A stretch of DNA of 64,000 nt from an uncultured Devosia sp. (GCF_946479885.1 NZ_CAMLHM010000002.1:1-64000); one strand, 5' to 3'. Counted from the stretch's first letter, positions 36,355 through 46,071 are shown. Numbers and translations: made by a program. The notes: generated by a model not told the origin, from the sequence alone.

Positions 36355-37323
36355 TCAGCCGAACCGGCTGGCGAGCCACACCATCTGCGCCCGGCTCTGA
36401 AAAGCCTGACCGCCTTCATGGTTGTTGAACTCATATTCCTCGATGCCTTTGTCCGTCCCGGCATAGGCATTATAGGCACCATAAACCGTCGAGGGTGGGC
36501 AGATATCATCCATCACGGCAACCGAGAACAGCGCCGCGGCCTTGGCCTGCCGCGCGAAACTGACGCCGTCGAAATAGCTGAGTGTCTCGAAGACTTTAGC
36601 CTTCTTGTCGCGATGCTGGGCCAGGAAGCGCACGATCTCGAGATAGGGGTCGCGGCCCGCCCTCTGCACGGCGCGGGGATAGTCGCAGAGGAACGGCACG
36701 TCTGGCATCACCGCCTTGACCCGGCTGTCGATCCCCGCCACCGCCAGCGAAATGCCGCCGCCCTGGCTGCCGCCACAAACCGCGATCCGGTTCGCGTCGA
36801 CAAAGTCCTGCGCCACCAGCATGTCGATGGCCCGCACCCCGTCGGTAAACACCCGACGATAATAGTAATCATTCTTGTCGAGGATGCCCTTGGTCATCAC
36901 GCCCGGGATGGATGGTGTCGTCCCAACTGGGTCAGGCGTAGCGCCCAGCGACCAGCCGCTGCCCTGCCCGCGCGTATCCATGCGGAAATAGGCGTAGCCC
37001 GACGCCGCCCAATGCAACTGCTCGTGCGGAAAACCGCGCCCGCCGCCATAGCCGACATACTCCACCACCAGCGGCAAACGCCCACTCCTGATGGCCGGCA
37101 GCAACAACCAACCCTTGACGGGATGCCCGCCAAAGCCTGGAAACGTCACATCAAACGCCTCGACGACCTTCAGCGTCGTCTCCGCCGCTACCATGCTGAC
37201 AGCCCCGCCAATCGACCGCGCTTCGGCAATGGTGGCCTCCCAGAATGCCGCGAAATCGGCAGGCGTCTGAACCGCGCTGCGATAGGCACCAAGCTCAGGC
37301 TGGATCAGATCGGGAAAGGGCAC
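36355..37323 (-). CDS. Acetylxylan esterase / cephalosporin-C deacetylase (AXE1 family)
   Basis: This 322-residue alpha/beta hydrolase has the nucleophile elbow GGSQGGG with Ser near 185, the oxyanion region YVGYGGGRGFPHE, the catalytic Asp in VMDDICPPSTVYGAYNA and the His in NNHEGG. The RMDTRGQGSG stretch is a hallmark of the carbohydrate esterase 7 family, which removes acetyl groups from xylo- and other oligosaccharides. There is no signal peptide, so action in the cytoplasm on imported sugars is likely. It lies directly upstream of the LacI gene. Confidence 0.92.
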   Translation of the reverse strand: MPFPDLIQPELGAYRSAVQTPADFAAFWEATIAEARSIGGAVSMVAAETTLKVVEAFDVTFPGFGGHPVKGWLLLPAIRSGRLPLVVEYVGYGGGRGFPHEQLHWAASGYAYFRMDTRGQGSGWSLGATPDPVGTTPSIPGVMTKGILDKNDYYYRRVFTDGVRAIDMLVAQDFVDANRIAVCGGSQGGGISLAVAGIDSRVKAVMPDVPFLCDYPRAVQRAGRDPYLEIVRFLAQHRDKKAKVFETLSYFDGVSFARQAKAAALFSVAVMDDICPPSTVYGAYNAYAGTDKGIEEYEFNNHEGGQAFQSRAQMVWLASRFG

Positions 37324-37401
37324 GGCACGACTCCTCGTTAGCGCGCCGACAATGCACCGCCACCCGCTTCCATACCAGACCGCCGCACTGCTTTGGCCAC
37401 A

Positions 37402-37429
37402 GCAAAAAGCCCCGCTCGACGGCGGGGCC
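37402..37429 (-). terminator. Rho-independent terminator of motAB
   Basis: On the minus strand a GCCCCGC/GCGGGGC-type stem is followed by a T run (GGGGCTTTTTGC), 14 bases past the motB stop. It separates the motility genes from the esterase gene. Confidence 0.85.
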
Positions 37430-37443
37430 TTGAGTGTTTGAGA

Positions 37444-38364
37444 TCAGGGCTTTAGCCCAGCCGGCACCGGCGGCGTTTCATAGAGCAGCGTAATCTCGAT
37501 CCGCTCATTGGCCGCCATATAGGGGTCGTTGGGGAAGAACGGGTCCGCCGCGGCGCGACCCACCACCGAATTGACATGGCTGTCCGCCAGGCCGAACTCG
37601 CCCAGGATCTGGCGCACCGTATTGGCGCGGTCGGCCGAGAGTTCCCAGGAACCATAGCGCGGATTGGCATAGACGCCGCCCGCTGCCGTGTGCCCCGATA
37701 TCCGCACCGGGCTCGCCAGCTTCTGCAGGATCGGCGCGATGGCCGCGATCGCCTGCCGGGTCAATTCGTTGGGGTATTTCGAGCCCTCGGGAAACATCGG
37801 CCGACCTTCCTGGTCGATGATCCGGATGTTGAGCCCTTCGTCGGTCTCTTCGACGATCAGGTTGTCGGCCATTTCGGTAATGTCGGGCAGTGCCTGCCAA
37901 GCCTGGCGAATACTCGCCGCGGCGCTGTGGAAGCCCTGGTCGTCGGTGGCCTTGAGGTCATACTGCGAGGCGTTGGCGGATTCGAACTCGTTGCCCTGCT
38001 GCTGGTCCCTGCCGCTCATGGCGCCTGCAACCGTGCCGAACTCCTCGCCCTTAGGGGTCACCGAGGAATCCACCGTCACATCGGGCGCCGAGCCCTGCAT
38101 CAGTGCGTCGGAATTATCGAGCGCCGTGCCGCCCATCAAGCCGCCCGAACCTGACGTGGTCGGGCTGATATTGGGGGGCGCGAAATACGACGCGAGGCCT
38201 TCCTTCTGCTCAGGCGTGGTCATGCTGATCAGCCAGAGCAGCAGGAAGAAGGCCATCATGGCGGTCACGAAGTCGGCATAAGCGATCTTCCAGGCGCCGC
38301 CATGGTGGGCGTGCTTGTTCTTCTTGACCTTCTTGATGATGATCGGCTGGTCGTAATTCGCCAT
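37444..38364 (-). CDS. motB: Flagellar motor protein MotB
   Basis: This 306-residue stator subunit has one membrane helix with the proton-binding Asp31 (WKIAYADFVTAMMAFFLLLW), the plug region after it, a variable linker, and a C-terminal OmpA-like peptidoglycan-binding domain (ISGHTAAGG, WELSADRANTVRQILGEFGL). It is translated right after motA with a 20-base gap. With MotA it turns proton flow into torque. Confidence 0.95.
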   Translation of the reverse strand: MANYDQPIIIKKVKKNKHAHHGGAWKIAYADFVTAMMAFFLLLWLISMTTPEQKEGLASYFAPPNISPTTSGSGGLMGGTALDNSDALMQGSAPDVTVDSSVTPKGEEFGTVAGAMSGRDQQQGNEFESANASQYDLKATDDQGFHSAAASIRQAWQALPDITEMADNLIVEETDEGLNIRIIDQEGRPMFPEGSKYPNELTRQAIAAIAPILQKLASPVRISGHTAAGGVYANPRYGSWELSADRANTVRQILGEFGLADSHVNSVVGRAAADPFFPNDPYMAANERIEITLLYETPPVPAGLKP

Positions 38365-38384
38365 TCTGGCTTCCTAAACGTGGC

Positions 38385-39248
38385 CTATGTCGCGGCTGGC
38401 AGGTTCGCCGTCGCCTCGTCGATTTCCGCAAAACTTGGCCGGTCTTCCGACATCAGCGCCTTGCGGGCGAATTCGATGGCCATGACCGGCACCTGACCGG
38501 AAATGTGCGCCAGCAGGCCGACCTTGAGCGACAGGAAATACTTGGACTCGGCTTCATAGATGTTGTTCAGCGACTGGGCGAAGGGCGAGAAAAAGCCATA
38601 GGCCACGAACACGCCGAAGAACGTACCCACCAGCGCGCCGCCAATCATGTGGCCGAGCACTTCGGGCGGTTCGCTGATCGCACCCATGGTATGAATCACG
38701 CCTAGCACGGCGGCCACGATGCCCAGGGCCGGCGTACCATCGGCAAGGGCCTGCATCGCGGCCACGATCCGATGCTGCTCCTGGTGGTGCGTCTCCAGTT
38801 CCTCGTCCATCAACGCTTCCATTTCGTGGACGTTGTTGGAGCCCAGCGTCACCATGCGCAGATAGTCACAGACGAACTCCACGGCGTGGTGATTGTTGGC
38901 GAAGGTCGGAAAGCGCGAGAATAGCGTCGATTCATGCGGATTTTCGATATGCTGCTCCAGCGCCAGGATACCCTTGGACTGCACCAGCTTGAACAGGGTG
39001 AACTGCATGCCCAGCAGTTCGACATAGGCCGCCTTGTTGTATTTCGGGCCCTTGAACAGTGACTTGAAGGCGCCCAGCGTTCCCTTGATCACCGGACCAG
39101 TATTGCCGATGACAAAGGCGCCGGTGGCGGCGCCCAGAATGATCAGGAATTCAAAGGGCTGCCACAGGACCGCCATATGGCCGCCCACGCCCAGATAGCC
39201 GCCGAAAACGCAGCCGAAGACAACAAGGATGCCGATAATAAGACGCAT
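38385..39248 (-). CDS. motA: Flagellar motor stator protein MotA
   Basis: This 287-residue protein has four membrane helices, near residues 3-22, 28-50, 170-190 and 205-225. The conserved Pro/Gly stretches GTPALGIVAAVLGVIHTMG and LGHMIGGALVGTFFGVFVAY match the MotA family, and its large cytoplasmic loop carries the charged residues that meet FliG. Only the motAB pair is here; no other flagellar gene is in the window. Confidence 0.96.
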   Translation of the reverse strand: MRLIIGILVVFGCVFGGYLGVGGHMAVLWQPFEFLIILGAATGAFVIGNTGPVIKGTLGAFKSLFKGPKYNKAAYVELLGMQFTLFKLVQSKGILALEQHIENPHESTLFSRFPTFANNHHAVEFVCDYLRMVTLGSNNVHEMEALMDEELETHHQEQHRIVAAMQALADGTPALGIVAAVLGVIHTMGAISEPPEVLGHMIGGALVGTFFGVFVAYGFFSPFAQSLNNIYEAESKYFLSLKVGLLAHISGQVPVMAIEFARKALMSEDRPSFAEIDEATANLPAAT

Positions 39249-39432
39249 TAGACCTGAAACTCACCTTCTAGACGACATCGTTTCCAGGTCGGCATTATCG
39301 GTCGGTTTACCTTAACAGCCGGTTATCCATGGGGGCTTCTGCCCAGTCGAACCATTGCCAGCAGGGTATGCCACAAGCCTTAAGATCGTGCCCGAGAGTT
39401 GAATTGAATCTCGGCAGTCTCAATGGTCGCGT

Positions 39433-40479
39433 TCAGGGTGTGGTGAAGCTCAACTGCCCCAGCAGCTGGTTTCCGAGGCGCAGGCTGGCCCCGGCGGAGA
39501 TCACGATGGGCGGCAAGGTCAGCCATTCCAGCGTCCAGGCGGCGCCCGAACGCTCATTTTCATGCACCATCGATTGCTGCAGCACGCCGATCAGCCCGGC
39601 ATTGTAGCGCGCCAGCGCCACCAGCACCTCGGCATTGACAGGGTTGGACTTGTGCGCCATCGACGACGAGCCGCCGCCGCCCGAAAGCGCAATCGCGCCG
39701 ATCTCATTTTGTGCCAGCAGCGCCACGTCTCCGCCGATCTTGCCCAGCGTCCCCGTCAGCAAGCTGAGCAACCCAGCAAAACCGATCAGCGGGTCGCGCG
39801 CCGATTGCCAGGGCTCGGCAAGACCCAGATCGAGTTGCCGCGCCAGGCCGCGAGCGACCGCTTCCCCCTGCCCACCGAAGCTGCTGCGGTCGCCAATGGG
39901 ACCGCCGAGCTGGATCACCAGCAGGCTGCGGCGCACCGCCTGCAGCGCCAGGAGGTGCCGCCGGAGCGGCGCCGACCAGGTCGCGAGCTTGGCGCCGACC
40001 GTATACGGCAAGGCCCGCTGCATGCGCGTATGGGCCATCAGCGGCTGCGTGCCGTACCGGTCCACGAGACCTTCCAGCGCGTCGAGCATGGCCGTCAGCC
40101 GCGCCACCAGGATGGCGATGACGGCAGCCAATTGCAGCACCAGCGCGGTATCGATCGCGTCCTGGCTGGTGGCCCCCTTATGCAGCGCCTCGGCATGCGG
40201 CGCAGCAATGCGGCGGCGCAACTGACCCAGCAAGGCCGGCACCACCACGCCATCGCGCGCCATGCCCGCCGCCAGGCCATCCCAATCCGGCTCGAAGCCG
40301 ACCATCCCGCTGGCGATGGCAGCGGCAGCCTCGGCGCTGATCAGCCCGGCCTCGGCCTCGGCCTGAGCCAGTGCCAGTTCGAACTTCACCATCGCCGCAA
40401 CCTGCGCCGCATCGGCGAGCAGCGCTTCGATCTCTTGGTCGCCCGTGAGGGCAGCGAGCAGGGGGCGAGGTGCGATCAT
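39433..40479 (-). CDS. pcaB: 3-carboxy-cis,cis-muconate cycloisomerase
   Basis: This 348-residue member of the fumarase/aspartase superfamily carries the signature GGGGSSSMAHKSNPVNAE and an N-terminal ALHKGATSQDAIDTA. It converts 3-carboxymuconate, made by protocatechuate 3,4-dioxygenase, into 4-carboxymuconolactone. It is shorter than the Pseudomonas enzyme (about 450) but has the length usual in rhizobia. It ends the pcaIJFB run, ten bases after pcaF. Confidence 0.93.
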   Translation of the reverse strand: MIAPRPLLAALTGDQEIEALLADAAQVAAMVKFELALAQAEAEAGLISAEAAAAIASGMVGFEPDWDGLAAGMARDGVVVPALLGQLRRRIAAPHAEALHKGATSQDAIDTALVLQLAAVIAILVARLTAMLDALEGLVDRYGTQPLMAHTRMQRALPYTVGAKLATWSAPLRRHLLALQAVRRSLLVIQLGGPIGDRSSFGGQGEAVARGLARQLDLGLAEPWQSARDPLIGFAGLLSLLTGTLGKIGGDVALLAQNEIGAIALSGGGGSSSMAHKSNPVNAEVLVALARYNAGLIGVLQQSMVHENERSGAAWTLEWLTLPPIVISAGASLRLGNQLLGQLSFTTP

Positions 40480-40488
40480 GTCGGCAAT

Positions 40489-41691
40489 CTAGACGCGCTC
40501 GAGCGCAATGGCGATGCCCTGCCCCACCCCGATGCACATGGTCGCCAGGGCCCGCCTCTTGCCGCCCAGGGCCAGCTCGAGTGCCGCCGTACCGGCAATG
40601 CGCGCGCCGCTCATGCCGAGCGGATGGCCCAGGGCGATGGCCCCGCCATTGGGATTCACGTGGTCCGCATCCTCAGCGATCCCCAACTGGCGCAGCACCG
40701 CGATGCCTTGGCTGGCAAATGCCTCGTTTAGCTCGATAACGTCGAATTCATCGGCGGAGAGCCCAAGCCGGGCGCAGAGCTTCTCTGTCGCCGGCGCCGG
40801 CCCCATGCCCATGATGCGGGGCGGCACGCCGGCCGTGGCGCCGCCCATGATGCGGGCAATCGGGGTAAGACCATGCTTCCTCGCCGCCGCTTCGCTGGCG
40901 ATGATCAGTACCGCGGCGCCGTCGTTGACGCCCGAGGCATTACCGGCAGTGACAGTACCCTCCGCAAACAGCGGGCGCAGCTTGCCCAGTGTGTCCACCG
41001 TCGTGCCAGCCCGTGGATGCTCGTCTCGGTCGACCATGACGGGATCGCCCTTCTTCTGCGGCACGGCGACCGGCACGATCTCGCGCGCCAGCCGTCCGCT
41101 GGCTTGCGCCGCGACGGCCTTGTCCTGGCTGCGTGCGGCAAAGGCATCCTGGTCGGCGCGGCTGACGCCGAACTCGCGCGCCACATTCTCGCCGGTCTCC
41201 GGCATGGCATCGACACCATATTGCGCCTGCATCTTCGGGTTGACGAAGCGCCAGCCAATCGTGGTGTCATGGATCTCGGCCTGGCGCGAAAACGCCGTCT
41301 CCGCCTTGGGCATGACGAAGGGCGCGCGCGACATCGATTCTACCCCACCGGCGATCAGCAGTTCCGCTTCACCCGACTTGATGGCGCGTGCCGCGGCGAT
41401 CACGGCATCCATGCCCGATCCACAGAGCCGGTTGATGGTCGTGCCGGGCACCGAGAGCGGCAACCCGGCCAGCAGCAGGCTCATGCGCGCCACATTGCGA
41501 TTGTCCTCGCCCGCCTGGTTGGCGCAGCCGAAGATCACATCGTCGATACCAGACCAGTCCACCCCCGCATTTGCAGCCATCAACGCCTTAAGCGGCACGG
41601 CGCCCAAATCATCGGGCCGAACCGAGGACAGCGCGCCGCCGAAGCGACCGATGGGTGTGCGCAGATAAGCGCAGATGAACGCTTCTGCCAT
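40489..41691 (-). CDS. pcaF: 3-oxoadipyl-CoA thiolase
   Basis: This 400-residue thiolase has the nucleophile Cys in INRLCGSGMDAV (about residue 90), the His in NGGAIALGHPLGMSGAR and the second Cys in ATMCIGVGQG. It splits 3-oxoadipyl-CoA into acetyl-CoA and succinyl-CoA, the last step of the pathway. I use ATG 41691 (MAEAFICAYLRTPIGRFGG), one base past the pcaJ stop. Confidence 0.95.
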   Translation of the reverse strand: MAEAFICAYLRTPIGRFGGALSSVRPDDLGAVPLKALMAANAGVDWSGIDDVIFGCANQAGEDNRNVARMSLLLAGLPLSVPGTTINRLCGSGMDAVIAAARAIKSGEAELLIAGGVESMSRAPFVMPKAETAFSRQAEIHDTTIGWRFVNPKMQAQYGVDAMPETGENVAREFGVSRADQDAFAARSQDKAVAAQASGRLAREIVPVAVPQKKGDPVMVDRDEHPRAGTTVDTLGKLRPLFAEGTVTAGNASGVNDGAAVLIIASEAAARKHGLTPIARIMGGATAGVPPRIMGMGPAPATEKLCARLGLSADEFDVIELNEAFASQGIAVLRQLGIAEDADHVNPNGGAIALGHPLGMSGARIAGTAALELALGGKRRALATMCIGVGQGIAIALERV

Positions 41692-41692
41692 C

Positions 41693-42361
41693 TCAGACCT
41701 CCGGTACGATGAGTTCGGCAATGGCGCCGTCGACGACCAGCGCGGCGCCGGTCACTGCCTGCAGGTCAGCCAGGCTCATGCCGGCCAGCTTTTCCCGCAG
41801 CACGAAGCGCTGGTTCTCGATGTCGATGACGGCCAGGCTCGTATAGACGCGCGTGACGCAGCCGACGCCGGTCAATGGGAGACTGCACGTCTTGACCAGC
41901 TTGGGCTTGCCGTCCTTGGTCACGTGGTCAGTGATCACGGCGACCCGCTTGGCGCCATGCACCAGGTCCATCGCTCCGCCAACGGCCGGCACCCCCTTGG
42001 GTCCCGTGCTCCAGTTGGCCAGGTCGCCCGTCTCGGCGACCTCGTAGGCCCCCAGGATAGCCACATCCAGATGTCCGCCCCGCACCATGGCAAAGCTGTC
42101 GGCGTGGTGGAAGAAGGCCGCGCCGGGCCGCAGCGTCACCGCTTTCTTGCCGGCATTGATCAGGTCCCAGTCCTCTTCGCCAGCCGGTGGCGACTCGCCG
42201 AAATTGAGGATGCCGTTCTCGGTGTGGAAGATGGCCTGCCGCCCCGGCGGCTGGAACTTGGCCACCATCTCGGGGAAACCTATGCCGAGATTGACATAGG
42301 CGCCGTCGGCAATGTCCTGCGCGGCGCGCCAGGCGATCTGGGCGTTGCTGAGCTTGTCCAT
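41693..42361 (-). CDS. pcaJ: 3-oxoadipate CoA-transferase subunit B
   Basis: This 222-residue subunit carries the catalytic Glu in FHTENGILNFG and the GLGxP-like NLGIGFPEMVA near the start. With PcaI it moves CoA from succinyl-CoA to 3-oxoadipate. Its ATG 42361 shares one base with the pcaI stop (TGATG). A longer open frame reading on to 43126 is only the shadow of pcaI. Confidence 0.95.
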   Translation of the reverse strand: MDKLSNAQIAWRAAQDIADGAYVNLGIGFPEMVAKFQPPGRQAIFHTENGILNFGESPPAGEEDWDLINAGKKAVTLRPGAAFFHHADSFAMVRGGHLDVAILGAYEVAETGDLANWSTGPKGVPAVGGAMDLVHGAKRVAVITDHVTKDGKPKLVKTCSLPLTGVGCVTRVYTSLAVIDIENQRFVLREKLAGMSLADLQAVTGAALVVDGAIAELIVPEV

Positions 42362-43080
42362 CAATAGGCCACCTCGGCGCGCATCAGCGCCTCTTCCTGT
42401 TGGGCGTCGCCAATCTCGACGATGCGGTTCACGAACAGGCCCGGCGTAATCACCTGCTCGGGGTCGATTGTGCCCGGTTCCACAATGCGCGTGGCCTGCA
42501 CGACGGTCAGGCTGGCGGCGGCTGCCATCAGCGGCGAGAAGTTCCGTGCTGCTTTGCGATAGGTCAGGTTCCCCTGCCGGTCGGCCAGTTCCGCCTTGAT
42601 GATGGCGACGTCGGCCTTGAGCCAGCGTTCCTGCACATACATCCGGCCATCGAACTCGGCCACCGGCTTGCCTTCGGCCAGATCCGTTCCATAGCTGGTG
42701 GGCGTATAGAATGCCGGAATGCCCGCCCCGCCTGCGCGGATGCGCTCCGCCAGCGTCCCCTGCGGCACCAGTTCGAGCCCTATCGCGCCGACCAGGTATT
42801 TCTCGGTGAAGGCGCGGGGATCGGCCGAGCGCGGAAACGAGCAGATCATCTTGGCCACCATGCCGGCGTCGATCATGGCGGCGATGCCGATCCGTCCATT
42901 GCCGGCATTGTTGTTGATGACGGTGAGGCCCTTCGGGCTCCCCGTGGCGCGGAACCGGTCGATCAACGCGTGGATGAGTTCGATCGGGGCGCCCGCACCA
43001 CCAAACCCGCCGATCATGATGGTCATGCCATCGGCGATATCGGCAATGGCCGTGGCCCGGTCGGCAACGGATTTGTCCAT
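42361..43080 (-). CDS. pcaI: 3-oxoadipate CoA-transferase subunit A
   Basis: This 239-residue subunit has the glycine motif IMIGGFGGAGAP and LTVINNNAGNGRIGIA, and the CoA-transferase stretch IPAFYTPTSYGTDLAEGKPV. It is the first gene of the second pca run, after a gap of 216 bases behind pcaG with its own likely promoter. Confidence 0.95.
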   Translation of the reverse strand: MDKSVADRATAIADIADGMTIMIGGFGGAGAPIELIHALIDRFRATGSPKGLTVINNNAGNGRIGIAAMIDAGMVAKMICSFPRSADPRAFTEKYLVGAIGLELVPQGTLAERIRAGGAGIPAFYTPTSYGTDLAEGKPVAEFDGRMYVQERWLKADVAIIKAELADRQGNLTYRKAARNFSPLMAAAASLTVVQATRIVEPGTIDPEQVITPGLFVNRIVEIGDAQQEEALMRAEVAY

Positions 43081-43154
43081 TTCTGCTCCTCTGCTGCCGA
43101 GGCAGCGCTTCGCGCGACTTAGACACCGAGTTCGCTCAGTCGCAACAGGTTTGT

Positions 43155-43165
43155 GCGATTATCGC
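43155..43165. promoter_or_regulatory. Palindrome upstream of pcaI, possible regulator site
   Basis: GCGATTATCGC is a perfect palindrome about 75-85 bases before pcaI, followed by a related gaatatcgc half. In rhizobia pcaIJF is often controlled by an IclR-type PcaR. Whether this is such a site is a guess. Confidence 0.35.
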
Positions 43166-43296
43166 TATTTGTTCGAATATCGCCCAGATGCAGGCGAACG
43201 AACAGTTCCGGAGGAGCGACGTGCGGAGAGGCGGGCGGCTCTGCGCCGTCCACGCACTCCCGCAGGTCCAGCGACACCGGCAGCAGCCGGCGGCGT

Positions 43297-43917
43297 CTAG
43301 GCGTCGAAAAACACCGTTTCCCGCTCGCCCTGCAGGTAGATGTCGAGCACATATCGGGGCACGGCGCCCTCTTCCTTGCGGGCAATCAGCGTCGCTCGCC
43401 GCAATGGATCGGGGATCTTGTTCAGCACCCAGTCGGTGGCATTGGCATCGGCCTCGTCGGCGAAATAGAGCCGCGTCTGCAGTCCGATATTGACGCCGCG
43501 AGCCACGATCCACAGCGCGACATGCGGCGCCATCGGCTTGCCGTCGGGGCCCGGCACGGCGCCCGGCTTGATGGTTTCGAAGCTGAACACGCCATCGGCA
43601 CTGGTGGGCTGCCGCCCCCAACCCAGGAAGGCGGGAGCGCTATTGGAGTTCGGCCCCATCGGCGCGGCATAGGACCCGTTCGCATCGGCCTGCCACACCT
43701 CGACAACGGCATCGCCCACCGGCACGCCAGCGCCATCGATGACGCGCCCGGTGATGACAATGCGCTCGCCCACCGTGTCCGGCGTCAGCATGCTCATGCC
43801 CGGATCGCTGGCATAGACGCCCTTGATCTCGGCGAAATTCGGCGTCAGCCCGATATGCACATAGGGGCCTGCCGTCTGCGACGGTGTTTCCTTCAGGGTC
43901 GGTACCGGATGCAGCAT
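43297..43917 (-). CDS. pcaG: Protocatechuate 3,4-dioxygenase alpha subunit
   Basis: This 206-residue subunit fits PcaG: ETPSQTAGPYVHIGL, GDAVVEVWQADANGSYA and TLIARKEEGAVPRYVLDIYL. It builds the dioxygenase together with the iron-holding PcaH. Its ATG overlaps the pcaH stop by one base. Confidence 0.95.
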   Translation of the reverse strand: MLHPVPTLKETPSQTAGPYVHIGLTPNFAEIKGVYASDPGMSMLTPDTVGERIVITGRVIDGAGVPVGDAVVEVWQADANGSYAAPMGPNSNSAPAFLGWGRQPTSADGVFSFETIKPGAVPGPDGKPMAPHVALWIVARGVNIGLQTRLYFADEADANATDWVLNKIPDPLRRATLIARKEEGAVPRYVLDIYLQGERETVFFDA

Positions 43918-44663
43918 CAGTTCCCCTCCAGCTTGTTCTCAAACATCGTCGAGCGCCGACCACGCAGCACGATGTCGAAACGATAGGCCAGCGCATCCAT
44001 CGGCGTGGTATTGTGCCGGTCGAGCCGCGCGATCAGCTGATCGATGGCCGCCTTGTCCGGGACGGTGCCGACGATCGGGCACTGCCAGATCATCGGGTCG
44101 CCCTCGAAGTACATCTGGGTGATCAACCGCTGTGCAAAGGCGTGGCCGAAGACCGAAAAATGGATATGGGCCGGTCGCCAGTCATTGCCGCCATTGGGCC
44201 AGGGATAGGCGCCCGGCTTGACCGTGCGGAACGAATAGAACCCGTTGGCATCGGTAATGGCTCGCCCACAGCCGCCGAAATTGGGATCGAGCGGCGCCAG
44301 GTACCCCTCTTTCTTGTGCCGATACCGCCCGCCCGCATTGGCCTGCCAGAACTCGACCAGCGTATTGGGCACTGCCCGCGCATTCTCGTCCAGCACCTGG
44401 CCATAGACGATCAGCCGCTGGCCGATCGCCTCGCTGCCATCCTGGCTGTAATTGCGGATGAGGTCGTTATCGAGCGCATTGAGTTGCGAATGCCCGAAGG
44501 TCGGGCCGGTATTTTCCGATGCCGTCCCGCGCAGCGACAGCAGCGCCTGGCGCGGCGCGCGAAATGTCGCGCTCTTGTAGCCCGGCGTATTGGCCGGCGG
44601 ATGCCAGGCGCGGTCGCGCGGATAGAGCACACCATCGACGCCCGGCAGGATGATGTCGCTCAC
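43917..44663 (-). CDS. pcaH: Protocatechuate 3,4-dioxygenase beta subunit
   Basis: This 248-residue beta subunit opens the ring of protocatechuate between the two hydroxyls with O2. The non-heme Fe(III) ligands are visible in GRYRH and [11 protein letters not shown] (His-X-His), and [13 protein letters not shown] is the family core. The start is GTG 44663 with GGGAGAG upstream, overlapping the pcaC stop by four bases (GTGA). Confidence 0.95.
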   Translation of the reverse strand: MSDIILPGVDGVLYPRDRAWHPPANTPGYKSATFRAPRQALLSLRGTASENTGPTFGHSQLNALDNDLIRNYSQDGSEAIGQRLIVYGQVLDENARAVPNTLVEFWQANAGGRYRHKKEGYLAPLDPNFGGCGRAITDANGFYSFRTVKPGAYPWPNGGNDWRPAHIHFSVFGHAFAQRLITQMYFEGDPMIWQCPIVGTVPDKAAIDQLIARLDRHNTTPMDALAYRFDIVLRGRRSTMFENKLEGN

Positions 44664-45046
44664 GGCTTCTCTCCCCGGTTGCTCAGCTCTTCTTTGGCGA
44701 TCTTGAACGCCCGGTTGGCGGCCGGCACTCCGGCATAGACAGCCACGTGCAGCAGGGCCTCCTTGATGTCCTCGGGCGAGCACCCCGTATTGGCCGTGGC
44801 GCGGACATGCATGGCCACTTCCTCATCGTGCCCCAGCGCCGCCAGCAGCGCGATGGTCACCAGCGACCGCTCCCGCTTGCTCAGCCCCGGCCGCGACCAC
44901 ACCGAGCCCCAAGCGCCTTCGGTGATGAAGCTCTGAAAATCGGCGTCGAATGACGTCTGGCGCGCAGTGGCGCCATTGACATGGGTATCACCAAGCACCG
45001 AGCGCCGCGTCGCCATGCCCCGCTCATATAGACTTGCCTCAGTCAT
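44660..45046 (-). CDS. pcaC: 4-carboxymuconolactone decarboxylase
   Basis: This 128-residue member of the AhpD-like fold makes 3-oxoadipate enol-lactone by loss of CO2. Typical stretches are [41 protein letters not shown] and [20 protein letters not shown]. It is a separate gene, not fused to pcaD, and overlaps pcaD by eight bases. Confidence 0.95.
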   Translation of the reverse strand: MTEASLYERGMATRRSVLGDTHVNGATARQTSFDADFQSFITEGAWGSVWSRPGLSKRERSLVTIALLAALGHDEEVAMHVRATANTGCSPEDIKEALLHVAVYAGVPAANRAFKIAKEELSNRGEKP

Positions 45047-45833
45047 AGCCCACCTCGTTGAGAAATTTCGTCATCAGCGCCACCAGCGCCTGCGGCTGTT
45101 CAATGGAAGGAATATGCCCGCAATCGGGAATGATGGCGAATTGTGCGCCTGCAATGGCCTCGGCCATGCTGCGCACCAGTTCCACCGGCGTCGAAAGATC
45201 CTGCTCGCCGACAACGACCAGCGTCGGGGTTGCAATCGCGCCGATCGCGTCACGGAGGTCGGCATCGCGCAAGGCCGCACAGGTGCCCGCATAGCCTTCG
45301 GCTGGCATGCGCAGGAACATGTTTCGCCAGCCCGCCAGCTCGTCTGCCTGCCCCTGCCGGAAACCCTCGCTGAACCAGCGGGTCATCACCGCTTCGGCGA
45401 TAGCCGCCAACCCATTCTCGCGCACCGCGGCAATGCGCTGATTCCACATTGCAGCGTCGCCGACCTTGGGCGCCGTGTCACACAACACCAGCGCCGCCAG
45501 ACGCTCGGGATGACGCAGTGCAAAACCCTGCGCGATCAGGCCGCCGATCGAAACCCCCGCCAGTGCCAGCCGCTCGATACCCAGATGCAGCAACAGCCCC
45601 GCGAGATCATCGAGATGATCGTCGAGGCCATAGTCTCCCGCCGGCGCATCGCTCAGCCCGTGGCCGCGCTTGTCATAGGAGACGACGCGATACCGCGCCG
45701 CAAGCCGGTCGATCACCGGGTCCCAGATGCGCGCATCCGTGCCCAGCGAATTGGCCAGCACCAGTGGCGGGGCGCTCGGGCTGCCCTCGACCCTGAAATG
45801 CAGCACGACATCATTGATCCGGGCAAACGCCAT
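45039..45833 (-). CDS. pcaD: 3-oxoadipate enol-lactonase
   Basis: This 264-residue alpha/beta hydrolase has the nucleophile elbow GVSIGG, the motif YDKRGHGLSD, and the catalytic Asp and His in VVGEQDLSTPVE and IPDCGHIPSIE. It opens the enol-lactone to 3-oxoadipate. I use ATG 45833 with GGAGGAAGA upstream. It is the first gene of pcaDCHG. Confidence 0.94.
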   Translation of the reverse strand: MAFARINDVVLHFRVEGSPSAPPLVLANSLGTDARIWDPVIDRLAARYRVVSYDKRGHGLSDAPAGDYGLDDHLDDLAGLLLHLGIERLALAGVSIGGLIAQGFALRHPERLAALVLCDTAPKVGDAAMWNQRIAAVRENGLAAIAEAVMTRWFSEGFRQGQADELAGWRNMFLRMPAEGYAGTCAALRDADLRDAIGAIATPTLVVVGEQDLSTPVELVRSMAEAIAGAQFAIIPDCGHIPSIEQPQALVALMTKFLNEVGYD

Positions 45834-45899
45834 TCTTCCTCCGCCCACCAATTATGCTGGTGAGGGCCCCAGAGTAAAATGACTAGTTCTGCCCCATCG

Positions 45900-45915
45900 A
45901 TAACCGCACAATTAT
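45900..45915. promoter_or_regulatory. PcaQ-like box upstream of pcaD
   Basis: ATAACC-gcac-AATTAT resembles the described rhizobial PcaQ site (ATAACC-N4-GGTTAT), with the right half degenerate. It lies 67-82 bases before pcaD. No pcaQ gene is in the window, so the regulator would have to be elsewhere. The rest of the 238-base gap holds nothing I can name. Confidence 0.4.
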
Positions 45916-46071
45916 GCTCCGGGCACGCTCCGACCATAATCGCCGCAGATGCCGCCGATTGCATAACCATAGCGTCAGATTGAGGTCAGGCGGCCGCCTC
46001 AAGATGCTCGCCACGCCCGGGCGACGGACGCGCGATCGCACATGCCATGCAAGCGCGCGTCCATCACGATG

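Noticed and set aside
41693..43126. One long 477-residue gene covering pcaJ and beyond
   Set aside because: Only the last 222 residues are PcaJ; the front part is the shadow of pcaI, which has its own start and motifs.
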